DNA of 64,000 bases from Cryptomeria japonica (lineage: Eukaryota > Streptophyta > Pinopsida > Cupressales > Cupressaceae): NCBI RefSeq assembly GCF_030272615.1, contig NC_081409.1, positions 24,012,406 through 24,076,405 on the forward strand, read 5' to 3'. This document shows positions 10,561 through 22,424 of the stretch, one piece after another (position 1 is the stretch's first letter; each line of letters starts with the position of its first letter). Both the position numbers and the translations under genes were made by a program. The notes beneath the pieces were generated by a model. The model ran no database searches. It was not told where the DNA came from and saw only the letters and a list, made by a program, of their open reading frames with translations.

Positions 10561-12789
10561 AATGCAAGATTGCCAAGAACCGGGGATGCTCCTGAATCAG
10601 ATGCCTACGCATCTCCAAGACGTCTTGAAGATGCTTGGGTGTTTTTCCCTCTCAGGGTGTTTCCGACAGAGCACTAGTGTTAATGGCGGGATGGCGAGAG
10701 ACGTCTCAAAAATGTGGAGCTCAAGGGAGAAACACGTCCCCATGGTTCATTGGTTCACATCCAACAGAGGTACCAGCAAGTTTTCATGCGTCTCCAGCAG
10801 CCAATTGAATGATATTGCAGTCTAAAAATACCTCCAAAAGACTCGAACAAACCTTTTCTTATTGTTGTAGCTTCCCAATTCTCAATTCCTAATTACTATG
10901 AAAGATATGCCCAAGTCTTAGAATCCAAAGTTCAGGGCAAACTGTCTAGTATGCACTCCATACTCCATGATTTCCCAATTCAAACAAGAAATGATGTGCA
11001 AGGGAAGGTGTCTAAAAGAGGGCAGAAAACCACGTCTGGAAGAATTCCTTGAGACACTAAAACCCTCCAACATGCTCCACATCCTTCAAGCAACTTGACT
11101 CAACTTATATCTTTGTTCACACGCAGCAACATTCAATGCAAACTCTAAATACGAATCACCCAGCTGATAAGGCAAACCCATGTTCTCCCTTCTTCACCCT
11201 AACTGCAGAAAAGGCATCAGCAAATACTTCCTAAATCACCCAAGACAACACACAAATTCGTTGGCATCACAAGAAAAACAATGTATTCAATGAAGGCATC
11301 AAAACAAAAAAGAGATAATCTTTAGCACTCAACAATTTCCAGTCCTCCAAACAAGGAACTCATAGAATGTCATCCACTTCTATAAACTTCTCAGTCAACC
11401 AGCAAGAGGAATAACATCCAAGTGCCCAAAAGCAAGCAAAACTCACAAACTTAAAATATTCTTCAAACTCTAAAAATTTGTCTCAAAATAAGACTCACAA
11501 TTTCCAAACCTCAATCTTTGAATCCACTATGAAATCTGAGTGGCTCCACCAAACATTAGCCAAAGTAGATCTTTCACCACCGAAACCAATTTTCTCTAAG
11601 AGGGTTTCAATCCTTAGGAAGGCTGAATCAAACCAAGTTCAATCCCAAAACCCCAAGGGTTTTTACAAGAGACAAAATAATTAACATAAACATAAGAAAA
11701 TAGGCTTTCAACCCTCTTATTTATAAGCTTTTTGGGAACTTTTCAGAAACTCCATTATAAGATCACTTTATTAATTTAAAAAGCCTTATAACTCCAAAAT
11801 GTGATTTAATTTATTTTTAAAACATTTTTGGCACTTAAAGTCTCTTTTAAGCATTTCATCATTTAAATCTTTTTGTTCTCTTTCCAATGAGCTATAATAC
11901 TGAATGAAAAACTGACTGCATAGGAGTTGTGTTATTGGGTCCTTCCCCCTGACCCCTACGGACCCAGTCCAATTTGAACCAGGTCCGAGTATGGAGCCAG
12001 TACGCTTTGGGTTTAGTCAATTTTTAGTCAAATAGCTATTGACGATTTGTAACGATATGACAACCTGTACACTAGGCATACTTCCTATTTCCATTTACTA
12101 TGGTTGCAACGTTCGAGGTATTTCCTTCACTATGGTTGTAACGATACTATCTTTCCAAATGCTATGGTTCTTCTATAACATTCATCCCATTGCCTGAATC
12201 TGATATTTATATTAATAATTTTTATATTCCATATATTTTATTTCTAAATATGAGTGCATGACTTTTCCCTTTCCTTGTTCCCATGTCAAGGAGGGTATTC
12301 TTATGATTTTAGCATTATAATGATAGAAAAAGGTGTGCCTTCTTGAAAATTACAATTGCCATTGAACATAGGCCACAAATATTAAATAATTTCAATCTCC
12401 TATGTCCTCTTGGACATATTCCTAGGTACATGGAGACTCATAGATGCTTGCATTTATTTTTATTCACGTAACATTAACTAGGATTTGAAATAAGTATTTT
12501 TGGATGATGCAAGATTGCCTTACACCCCTAGATGCTCCTGCATCATCTTGATGATGAAAGATGAAAAACGAACCCGACCAAGTGACTTATTAAAAATAGA
12601 TGCTCCCTCCAAGAATCTTGGAGACCAGATTGGAAGCCAGAAATAACATCTGAAAGTGTCATACAATTCCACTAAACCATCTGACCTCACTGGCAACATC
12701 AACTAACCCCTCTAATTAGGCTGATACAAACCCAGAAAGTCAGCACCAACTACAAAGCAGGAGAACCCAAAAGAGGGGACATTAGGGGA
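10561..12789 (-). mobile_element. LTR-like non-coding region related to family P
   Basis: No coding frame is seen. There is a TATA-like CTTATAAATAAGAGG on the minus strand near 11722, and the right edge GAGGGGACATTA (12778-12789) resembles family P termini. A related word, ATGCAAGATTGCC followed by GATGCTCCTG, occurs both near 10562 and near 12508, suggesting two partial copies. A block GAGAAACACGTCCCCATGG (about 10728) also occurs in the hAT miniature element at 53551-53682. Confidence 0.4.
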
Positions 12790-13614
12790 TCTTTGTAATA
12801 AAAAAATCTTTTATTTAAACCTACTTAGTGGGCATTGAAAAAGGCATTTTGAGAATTTGAAAAGACTTCTTTTTGGTGGGAAAAATTGGGTGCCAAAAGG
12901 TCTATATAAACAAGGCAAATGCTCAAGGAATGTATGCTTGCTTATTATCTAATTTTCACAAATAGATTGGATAATCTACAACATCAAGGACAAAAACCCT
13001 CTATGTTGAAGATTGGAGGATAGAAACCCCTGATTTCCATTACTGGATTAATGGATGAAAACTCCCAATTTAGAACTGTACAACCTTATTCAGAGATTAT
13101 GTTTCAGCTTCAAAGATTGCAAATTTGGAATGGAATTTGTTCATGGAAGAAATCAATGTTTGGCCAGCTCCCATAGCACCAATTTCTGGAGGTGTTGGGT
13201 GGCTTTCATAAAGCCCTATTTTGGGCATGAGACAGCTTCCAAGTGCCAAACTTGCAGGTTTTTGGGTGCAATTACAGCGTCATATGTATTGGTTTTGGAA
13301 GCTAACTATGCACCATTCTTGCAGATTTGGGGCGGCTATTATAGCGTCATTTTTGGGTCTGTCATCAGTTAGGACAGCACCATTTACTGCTACTGTTTAT
13401 TCTGTAAATTTCATAAGATTTGTATTGCATTGCAACAGTAGATCAGATTTTTGGAGCCAAAACTTTCATTTAAATCATTCTGATTTGTAACAAAATTCAG
13501 TTACGGTATGCTCTCACCTCAATCTTCGGACCTGGGTGATCAAAAGGTGTTGAAATTTTGTGAAGTGAATTAAATTAATTAAATATCACATAATATTCCA
13601 TTGCGGGATATTAC
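12790..13614 (+). mobile_element. LTR-like fragment ending GGGATATTACA
   Basis: A TATA box GTCTATATAAAC at about 12899-12910 and the terminal word GCGGGATATTACA (13602-13614) match the 3' edge of family P LTRs in plus orientation. Phrases such as AAAACCCTC followed by TTGGAGG occur also in the single LTR 16136-17863. The 5' edge was not identified. Confidence 0.45.
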
Positions 13615-14434
13615 AAAATTTATTGCATAGTGGTTAGGATTACTTTTCTGTCCATTTTAGCTCATCTACTACTATAGAACTCTACAACCCCTTTCAACTT
13701 TGTTTGGCACTATTTTTATCCCTAAAATCTACATTGAAACCAAAGAAAGATCATGACACCTTGTTTCATACAATAAATTATAATATGATTAAAATCTTGA
13801 ATTTAAACCAGAATAGAATCTGAACATCACATTACACAGGTTTAGGCAATATTGTAATCACGTGCACAGATTTCAAACCTGTCATGCATAATTTCATGAT
13901 CAGGCTCTCACCTATCACTTTGCTAGTATTTCCAAAATTAATTAAATAATTAACATATTCGTAAGGGCTTAATAGTTTATCCAGTTTATACAATCTGGGT
14001 AATTTTGAATATTTAGAATTCTTGTCACAAAATGAGAATCAACAAAGTTACAACATTATCAAAAGTACTAAATCCCACACCATGCTGGCTAGCAAGACAC
14101 GACAATTAGTTATGCTGAATGGATTTAGCTTTGCATCTTGAGTTAAATACTTAGTTTGATGAGGACAACAATGGAAGGATATGATCTCAGAAAGAAATAC
14201 ACCACAAATGAATGTATATCCTACCTGGCTCTTTTACGTGTTAATTTTTTCTTCTAAATAAGATTTATTTACAACTTTAAAATGAGTCATTTCCTAAAGC
14301 AGACCAATGGTTGACAGTGCCCTTCATTCTGGAGACATTCAAACTAAGAAATGGTCATATTTACAATTCATCAAAATTTTCAGAAAATCAGCCTATAACA
14401 CACGATGCCAAGAATGTCGAAGCTGTGAATATAC
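13615..14434. other. Intron-like sequence without recognised features
   Basis: AT-rich sequence lies downstream (in gene orientation) of the last recognised PTAC14 exon. I searched both strands for the next exon (NHS...PNC motif) and saw nothing. Confidence 0.3.
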
Positions 14435-14585
14435 CAGCATATGGAATTAGCATGTTGGACTCCTGCACTTTGGCACCAATCGTCATGGTCATATTAATGC
14501 AACGTGATTGGGCAATGCTTACTGCCCAAAGAAATCTTTCAGGATCATGAGCCAAACGTTTCACTTTCCATGGAACATCTGCATG
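14435..14585 (-). CDS. PTAC14: PTAC14 exon (core SET strand, KRLAHDPERF...SRCIN)
   Basis: This 151-bp exon begins HADVPWKVKRLAHDPERF, continues through WAVSIAQSRCIN and ends with MLIPYA plus one base of a split codon. It follows the previous exon after a 147-bp intron (14586-14732) with a TTATTAG acceptor, and ends at a GTATAT donor. The next exon should carry the catalytic motif around NHSFxPNC. I looked for it to the left and did not find it, so it is probably beyond position 1. The stretch corresponds to the SET core before the S-adenosylmethionine-binding loop. Confidence 0.82.
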
Positions 14586-14732
14586 CTAATAAAATGGAAA
14601 GAACTAAATTATCAAAGGACATAAGGGTAAATCTCAAATGATCATTGGCCAAAAGTCAGCCCTTATAAGTACTATATTCCTATCAAACATAAATTAGTAG
14701 CAGAAAATATAATTTAAGATCAGAGCATATAC

Positions 14733-14822
14733 CCAGTTTTTCTTCCAGAAATTTCTTACACGTTCTTGCTGATGTTTAATATTGCGAGCCAGATTTTGGT
14801 CTTGTAGTTCAATTAGTTCCTC
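14733..14822 (-). CDS. PTAC14: PTAC14 exon (30 residues)
   Basis: This 90-bp exon encodes 30 residues with EELIELQDQNLA near the start and RNFWKKNW at the end. Both are diagnostic stretches of PTAC14, downstream of the LLLATE end of the previous exon. The acceptor is TTGATTCTCAG and the donor TGG/GTATAT on the minus strand, both phase 0. Several other AG dinucleotides lie just upstream. Only the one at 14823-14824 gives the in-frame join to LLLATE without a stop, which is why this boundary was chosen. Confidence 0.8.
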
Positions 14823-16135
14823 CTGAGAATCAAGTTCTTGCCTGAGTTTATAGACTTCAAAATAACAAACACTTTCTTTCTACTTGAAAATGCAAGCAAC
14901 TTTGGAATAAATAAGGATACAATCTTTCAAATCTCTATGCCCAATTGAAATATCATTCCACAAAAGCTTTATAATGTAAAACACTAAAAAAGTGAAATAA
15001 GAGTCTAAAAGCAGAAGTTTATGTGTCACCTTAAAACAAAACAAAAGTGCTGTTAGAAAATATTGAATAAATATACAAGCGAATGTTAATGAAACAATGT
15101 GAATATTAGGAGTACAAGCAGGAAAAGGAAAAAAAACCCAACTGTCATGTTCGCCCAAACTTTGCCTTGGTGTCTTAAGTGACCAATGTTTAATTTACAT
15201 TGTCAGAGTGATTGTAAAGTATTTTGTACATTCTTCTTGTTAATTTGCTCAGTAACCAAACATCAAGCAGTCACTGTGATTATAGAAGTTTGGTCTTCAT
15301 TTTTCCAAAATTAGTGTATGTTGCCATCACCTCTGTACATTGTAAAGGGGCTCTACCTCTCATTATGTTTATCGTTAGGAAAATGTGATATTTAATTGCA
15401 ATCCTAATGTACTATATTTTATATATCTCCAACAATCTTGGAATGTATACTTGTATCATGTTCCATTTTCAGAACTAAAGAATTGATTGAGGAACTCATA
15501 GCTTATTGGGATTTGATATGATATCATCATAATATTTATATTTATGGATTTGAAAGATATCTATTGTTGTACCTAGCTTCTCTACTTCGCTTACATCATT
15601 ACCAGTGTTTACTAGCTCTATCAGATAAAATATATACCTGAATTAATAATAGAGATGATAATGCATACCAGATATAGTAGTAAATTATATCTTTCAAAAT
15701 TATTAAAGAAGAACATCAGAGATGACCAGCCAAGGATCACATTCAACATGACTAGATCATACTGCCTCCCTGATGACACACAATCTATTTAAAAGACCCA
15801 ACTGTTGCCAAGAGGAACACAACCATCAACTACCCGATGCTTATAGCTACTTGTAGCTGACAAACACTTAATACAAACAATTCATACATAATCAGATAAC
15901 CAATATTATTGAAACATAATAAAAAGCATCGTAGACTGACTACAACCAGCAAGTTTTCAGCATTTATGGAGGAGTTTCCTTACTCTTCCACCAGCCACTA
16001 TGCTATTTGGGGATCATCATACAACCTACATTAGCCTTTTCCAACCTCCATTACTCAAATCTGAGTCGTGAGAAGGCTTTTTGTTGCTATGCAGCCCTAT
16101 TCACATGTTGTGCCTGATGTTTCCAATGTCGTACA

Positions 16136-17863
16136 TGTTATGTCCCCTTTTTAGAAATACAGTCACAGAGAAGACCCCTAGTCTATCCATATTTCCTCTA
16201 GGCTAAAGGGTAAAGCAACGGAAATAATTTTAAATATTGTATTACGTTGGGCCCAGTATTAAAGTGACAACTTAAATAATATTATCATTAAAATACATGT
16301 TTTTAACACTGGTAAAATAAAAAGTAGTTTAAAATAAAATAATATTAATTAATACTTAAAAAAAAAACTGATCTCATGGGCCCGATTGGAGTGCTGCAGA
16401 AGGAGGACACTTCACTTCATGTGGGTATCATGTTTTGTCATCATTTTTGCCATACAATTTTCAAAACTTGAGATGAAAACCCTTGGTTGATTTGAGGATC
16501 TTGGAGAACGAATTGAAGATAAAAACCCTCATCTCCAACATTGGCAAATCCATCTGGGAAATACATGTGCTGATTTTGGAGCATTTGTAGATTTGTCATT
16601 TATGCTTTGACGGATTTCATTGTGAATTTCAAAATTTTGGGGTTTGCTCCATAATCCATTCTTGCTAGATCTTTCGCACCACACCTTGGTAGAAGCCATC
16701 ATCATTTTTTCATTGCTGGTTTGTGGGTTTTTGACACATTTTACTGCTACTATATTGTAACTATAGTGAAATAGGCATTTTTGGCCAAGTTTCAACTTTA
16801 GATGTCACTACAGTGTCACTATAGTGAAATTGACATTTTTGAGGAATCATTCGTTATCAATAGTCCAATGACCATCATATATATCCAGCAACTTGATTAT
16901 ACCAGCATTGAGGAGGTGAATTCGCCATCATATGTTGCACATTTCGTACATCTAGTGATAGCTTCATCACTTTTGAGGGTTTTTGGAGAGGTTTTGTCAT
17001 CATTTATTGTCACAACAACATTTTCAGCCACTTTTATTGATAGCGCCATTGCTTGGGAGGGCAAAACTTTGCTTACTATTGTCTTTATCAGTTTCCAGGC
17101 CATATTTGGGCATACCAGCATTGGAGGAGGTTATAACATTACTTTGGGTAAACAGCATCAACATCTTTCCTTGCTTGCAGACATCCTATTGACTGCTACA
17201 GCATTTTGGAGGGCCCATGACTGCTGTGCAGCCTCTAATTGACTGTTCCCAGCTGCCACATGACCTCCCTCAGTCATTTGCCTCACAATTGTTGCTGCTA
17301 CAAAACTATTATAGTTGATCTAACCACCAACCTTGTGTAATATTCACCAAACAGGATCTAACAACTATACATTCATATTTCTGTTCAAATGTAGTCATTG
17401 CAAATCTAAAAATTGTGCATATCAGACCTTGTAAATTGTTCCAGTGCTTTGCAAATCTAATTAAGGCATTATGAAGGTGATTAATTGGTGATTAATTCAG
17501 ATCCATACAAGTTTATTACCCTACAGTTCCATTCTTAAATGTTTGTCGGCATTTTAGGGTTTATTCATTTGTAGCACTTTTAATTGAGCTTTGTGAGCAC
17601 TGACTACTCAGATCTGAATGTAATTGTATATTACATGGTTTTAAGTCAGCCGTTTCATTTGGATCATTATCATCTACAAGTTGTAATTTAATAGTTTGGG
17701 TGAAACCGTGAAAGTGAAATTTTCCAGCCATAGGGGGTTTTGATAATAAGTTTCTAGTAGTTAGTTTCTTTTTTTTTGCAATTTTAGTTCGTAGTTTTGC
17801 ATCAGAAATAAAAAAGATTATAAATCAGAAAATATACAAAAATCCCAAGTTGGGAACATTACA
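16136..17863 (+). mobile_element. Single LTR (family P) with GTACA duplication
   Basis: The 1728-bp unit starts TGTTATGTCCCC and ends GGGAACATTACA. It is flanked by perfect GTACA copies at 16131-16135 and 17864-17868. No coding region is seen. It lies within PTAC14 intron 2, antisense to the gene. The extended inverted ends (about 10 bp) match those of the other family P copies. Confidence 0.82.
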
Positions 17864-18153
17864 GTACAGCCCTAGCACCAGTCGTACAGTCATAGCAACA
17901 CTCACTTTCCTCAGATCTGTACTCATTATAGTCTGTATAACATTATTCTAGCTGTTGTACACATTATCGTCGTTGAAATTCAATGATTTGGCTGATGTAT
18001 TGTCATAGGAAGTTGTTATTGCTATGTCCCATTTCCAAGCATAACTCATCAAGAGTCCCCTAGCCTATTGTTTTATTTCCCATAAGCTAATGTTGTAAAG
18101 CTCAGAAAAAAAATTAATAATTTAACTTAAACAGTTTGAAGAAGGTACCCACA

Positions 18154-18275
18154 GGAGACACCAATCCCCACTAGTAGAATTTGTAGGCACCAACCCATTG
18201 GAGACACCAATCCCTACAACTGAGCACCGACTCAGTAAGAGACACCAATCTCTTTTGATAGGAGGCACCAACCTC
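18154..18275. repeat. Row of hairpins with fixed CACCRA loop
   Basis: Consecutive units include ACTGAG/CTCAGT around CACCGA (18219-18236), AAGAGA/TCTCTT around CACCAA (18237-18254) and GAGG/CCTC around CACCAA (18262-18275). Weaker units lie at 18154-18196. The stems differ, but the loop sequence and 6-nt loop length stay the same. Confidence 0.75.
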
Positions 18276-19121
18276 TCCAATATGAGGCACCAACATCAAT
18301 CACAACAAAGTCTTTGTTTTCCTCAAAAAATGCTCTAACCAATCTGCTCAAATCTTCCTTGAACTCTGATATAAATGACCTTAAAAGGTCTGCTATAATT
18401 TTGCCTCATCACCTTCAGAGTCTGCTATAAATCTGTCAAATGTCTGCTCATAATTTCTTCAATGTCCACACATCTGTCCATAGAGTCTTCACAAAATCTT
18501 CATAAATCTGCTCTATTCTTCTTAAATCTGCTAAACTTTTCTCTCCAATATGCTTCATAACTCTGTTCCAAAATCTGCTCGTATCTTCTACATAAATCTC
18601 CTCTAAAATCTGAATGATATTCTTTTTAATTGCTTACTTTTTGCACCCCCAATATACCTTTTTTTATATGCCACCAAATGCTTCTTCACCCAAGATAGAT
18701 GTCTATTCCGAGAGGTGGTTCATATTTGTATTTAATAATTTTGTTTTATTGTCCCAAAAGATGGGCGAACTCTGTGACAGTTTGGCCCCTTGAGCAAATA
18801 TAATTTATTTATTAATTTACAGGTAAGGACAATAGACATGGTCGGCCCAAAAAATCAATCTATTTAATTTCATTTCAAACATTAATTGGGCACCAAAGTG
18901 AGGGTCAGCCAGAATTGATTTCAAACATGTTCTTCATAAAGAATCTTTCTAAGGTCTGTCAGAAAGCATGTATTTGTCTTACATGACGGCAAGAAGTTGG
19001 CCAGCATGTAGGATGTGTCTTGAAAAATATACCAAGGTTTGGTCGGCTAACATATGAAGGAATAAGCTTAAACTTAGACTTATCTTGCGTAAATGCCAAT
19101 ACTTGGTTTATCTATATACAT

Positions 19122-19281
19122 AACGGCAAAAGTGTTGGAAATATTGTAGTTGTCATCGATGTCAAAGGTATGGAGAGCATTTTGTCAACAAAGGCCAAAG
19201 GCCACTGGCCACTGTTGACAAAATGCTCTCCATACCTTTGACATCAATGACAACTACAATATTTCCAACACTTTTGCCGTT
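19122..19281. repeat. Near-perfect foldback, 69-bp arms
   Basis: Arms 19122-19190 and 19213-19281 are reverse complements with one mismatch by eye, separated by a 22-nt spacer rich in GGCC. The length and near-perfect pairing resemble a foldback transposon remnant or a young small-RNA-producing inverted duplication. No target duplication was evident. Confidence 0.85.
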
Positions 19282-19881
19282 CTCGGAAGATCCTCTTCAT
19301 TTGGGAAGTGGTTTTTTGCATTTTACCATGGTTTGTTGGCACATTGTCTTGGGAAACCATTTGTGATATTCCTCCCCCATTTCTCTATAAGTTGGAGGCA
19401 CAAGATAGTAACTTTATGAGATTATTTTACAAGTACACAGGTGCTACTAGAATGCTATCACTTTGAACAAAGTTAGAATTTTGCACATGTACTTTCTACA
19501 GATCAATACACTCTTGATCCTCTCTTTGATGGTGGATTTTTTCACCAAAGAGTTTCTCTATGTAAATCTGGTATTACATGTTTCCTTATTATGGTTTGTT
19601 AATTTTTTTATTGCTGATTTTACACACATAATCTTTTATGGATAATCCGATGCTGCATAACTAAAATCAGATTAGCGTCACTTTGGAAAAGTTTTCATTG
19701 CATGCTTTCTTCACCTTGGTTTAACAACAGCTATTAACCCATAATTTATGTGTTTAGTTTAACAAAATCTCTACACCATATGTTTCCATAGTTTTTCCAA
19801 GGTAATTTATCTCCAACTTCATTCTGAATTATCCACTATGACCACGATGCTCTTGTATACTGTGGTAACAGGTAATGTATG

Positions 19882-21277
19882 TGTAATATCCCTTGCTGAT
19901 GTGTGACTGAAAGTGTAAATTTTTAACTCAAGGAATATTGTCAAACAATTCACATACAATCTGAAACTTATTATAAACTGATTGCAAGCTTTTAAGAATC
20001 ATATAACTAGCTGACCATTAATGGAAACAACTCAAATATGCATCAATTCTGAAGTTGTTATTTTGTCAAATGGTTGCCATAGATGTTTCAGAAATATGAG
20101 TCTGAATCATACTGCTGCTGCAACTAATTTTCTGATCCTAATTCAGACTTCACTAGATAGACAATAACAATAATTGATGCAAGTACAAGACGTAATTGAA
20201 ATCTCTAATGGCTGACTTCCAATTTCTGAACACTAGTACTCAGAAAAAAGTTATTTACTTATTTTTATTAACAAATGATGATCAAGAACCTGGTTTGATG
20301 ATGCCAAAAGCAAGTATGAATCCCAGTGAACATGTAGGAATTTTCAAAAGATTTTTGGAGACTCCAAAGGTGAAATCGCCCCACTAGGAGCTGGCCGCCA
20401 TATACCCTAGAGTTGCAGATGCAATGAAAAATAAATCCAGCACTTTCTCCCTTCCGAGGAATGATGAAAATGATTGCCAAGGCAAGAAGAGTTGAATGAA
20501 CAATTGCCCACAAAATTCTGCCTCCTCAATCACAAGTAATGAGCAAAAAGGTGTGTCTCAGTAGATCTACCTCCATGGCAGACCACGATTATGACTGTAA
20601 ATCACCTCCAAACTCCTCAAAAAACCACCACCAAATCACCTCCAAGAGATCGCCTATCTTCCTTCGAAGTGCAGATATATCATGGATATCAATAAACCAT
20701 GTAGCTAAAGCATTCTCCCAATTCGATCTCCATGAATGCTGATGCCAAACACAATAAGCTCAAACATGAAGGACTGAAATATCCCTCACTCGCAATTGCA
20801 ACCCTTCGGAGGATCTTTCACCACCTCAGTTATGCCAATCAAAGAGAGTTATCATTCTCAATGCTGAAAATAAACTGCAGAAACCCTTGGCTCCACAAGC
20901 TTATCAAGAAAGAAGTAGTCAAACAGTCGATGATCAACCATGAACCAACCTCCTCTATTTATTCTTTTTCTCCAATGGATCGATCCCCTTCTAAAAGATT
21001 CCCTTTTAATTAAATAATATTTAATTGCACCTTAAAATAATATTTAATTGCACTTTGGATAATATTAAAATATCATTATAATATAAAGTGCAATTAACTT
21101 CATAAATTACACCAAACCTGAGAATACATTATCTCACCAAAAAATCATATTAAAATAAAATGTGAAGCCACAAGCCACTGCCCAAGTGACCCTCACATCA
21201 ACTCCTTGGCCTACGAGGGTCAAGTAATAGGCCAAGCTCCTCGTATGTCTGTGAACTAGTGAGAAGGGGACATTACA
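19882..21277 (-). mobile_element. Single LTR (family P) with GTATG duplication
   Basis: The 1396-bp unit starts TGTAATATCCC and ends AAGGGGACATTACA. It is flanked by perfect GTATG copies (19877-19881, 21278-21282). It contains the GGCCTACGAGGG...AATAGGCCAAG block typical of this family near its right end. There is no coding region. Minus orientation is inferred from the family. Confidence 0.82.
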
Positions 21278-21623
21278 GTATGGTATATGTGATTCATCTT
21301 GCATGTGAAACATCAAATACTACTATAAATAAAGAGATGACTGTAACTCTCAACATTATGTAGATCCCATAATCAACCTAACAAACACCAATTGAGCTCA
21401 TAAAAATCAGGAAATAAACAAAAATTTCAGCTACTTGTAGAATTCAGGGTAGAATTGAATAGTACTCAAAGAATATGCAGCCGGCATACTCATTTGTGTT
21501 ATCAAGTGCCATGTAATTCATTAGAATATGTATCCAACATAAATATCTTTGAATACACTTTATAGGTGCATATTTTAAACACTAACAATGCTAATTAAAA
21601 GGAAATTTTGCTTTGAAGTAAAC

Positions 21624-21752
21624 CTCTGTAGCTAGCAGTAAACTCGTGCTGTCCTCAACACTAGGTAAAAAATCACCATAAAACTGCCAGAAACTATCCT
21701 TGGTATCAAAAGCCAGCAAAAGAAGACAAGCCAATCTTAAGTCCCAGTCAGC
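21624..21752 (-). CDS. PTAC14: PTAC14 exon (SET-domain insert region)
   Basis: This 129-bp exon encodes 43 residues containing DWDLRLACLLL, FWQFYGDFLP and SLLLATE, which follow directly after the INSTNPE end of the exon at 49731-49856 in the family. The minus-strand acceptor reads CTACTGCAG and the donor ACAGAG/GTTTAC, both phase 0. It belongs to the substrate-binding side of the LSMT-type SET protein PTAC14. It lies 213 bases left of the 5' end of a giant Ty3 LTR (21966), so that retroelement landed close to the acceptor without disturbing it. The alternative is a pseudogene fragment, but there is no internal stop and four consecutive exons keep frame. Confidence 0.82.
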
Positions 21753-22424
21753 CTGCAGTAGTTCAGTAAACATATATAAACAATTAAAAATCTGAAAAAT
21801 GTTATCCAAAGATGGCAGAACATCCTTATCTACTGAATATCAAGAAAATAAAAAGCAGAGGCAAGTAGAGTATGATATTTATGTGCAAGCTATACGTTGG
21901 TGTAGTTATGCATTTTATTTGCATTATTTATTTATATATTTTTCTATACTGTAGTTTAAGCTACCTGTTGTGACCATTTCACACATCGCCCCATTTAAAT
22001 GGGGACCCCCCTCTTTTTGCTCGTTTTTGCTCGCCTTTCGCTTTGCTTTTTAGGATTTTGGTTTAGTTTGTCAGTTGTCTGGATTAGGGTCAAGCCTTAG
22101 GGTTTACGTTTCTGTGTTTTCAAGCCAGAGTCCAGTCAATCTTGAGAGCTTTCTGAGCTTCCTCTCGTAGGATGCAATTTTGAATGAAGTGAATTCGCCA
22201 GAGGTCTAGTGAGTTTGTCTAGTTTCAGTCAAGAATCTTGAGTGCAACTCTGAAATTTTGCCTAAGTATGAATGATGAGATTTTGATTTTTGTCCGATTG
22301 AGTAATTTTGACCAAATTTTGAGAATTTTGATAATTGATTCCGGGCATTGGAAATGACTTGTTTTTGCCTTGTGAAGTGATTAAACTCATGAAATCTTGA
22401 TATTTTGGCCTGTACAAGCAAAAT

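Larger units (their letters stand above)
18020..19881 (+). mobile_element. LTR-like region with hairpin row, right limit uncertain
   Basis: It begins TGCTATGTCCC followed by CCCTAGCCTATTG, resembling the 5' edge of family P in plus orientation. A row of CACCAA-loop hairpins lies at 18154-18275, followed by many CTGCT-containing short repeats up to about 18600. I could not find a matching right terminus or duplication. The foldback 19122-19281 lies inside the stretch. Confidence 0.4.
14823..21623 (-). other. PTAC14: PTAC14 intron (about 6.8 kb)
   Basis: This intron separates the 43-residue and 30-residue exons. It contains single LTRs at 16136-17863 and 19882-21277, an LTR-like region starting at 18020 and a long foldback at 19122-19281. 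From 14823 to 16135 I see only AT-rich sequence with no coding signal. Confidence 0.75.

Noticed and set aside
10577-10760. A second copy of the hAT miniature element
   Set aside because: Only the short block GAGAAACACGTCCCCATGG is shared. No terminal repeats or 8-bp duplication could be established.
16802-17242. 146-codon plus-strand frame
   Set aside because: It lies in a proven single LTR, has no family resemblance and an ordinary codon composition for AT-rich DNA. Chance frame.
3115-21965. CTACC after the LTR end at 3115 and before the LTR start at 21966, as if one element's target duplication
   Set aside because: The order and orientation are incompatible with a single insertion, and a 5-bp match is expected by chance at this frequency.
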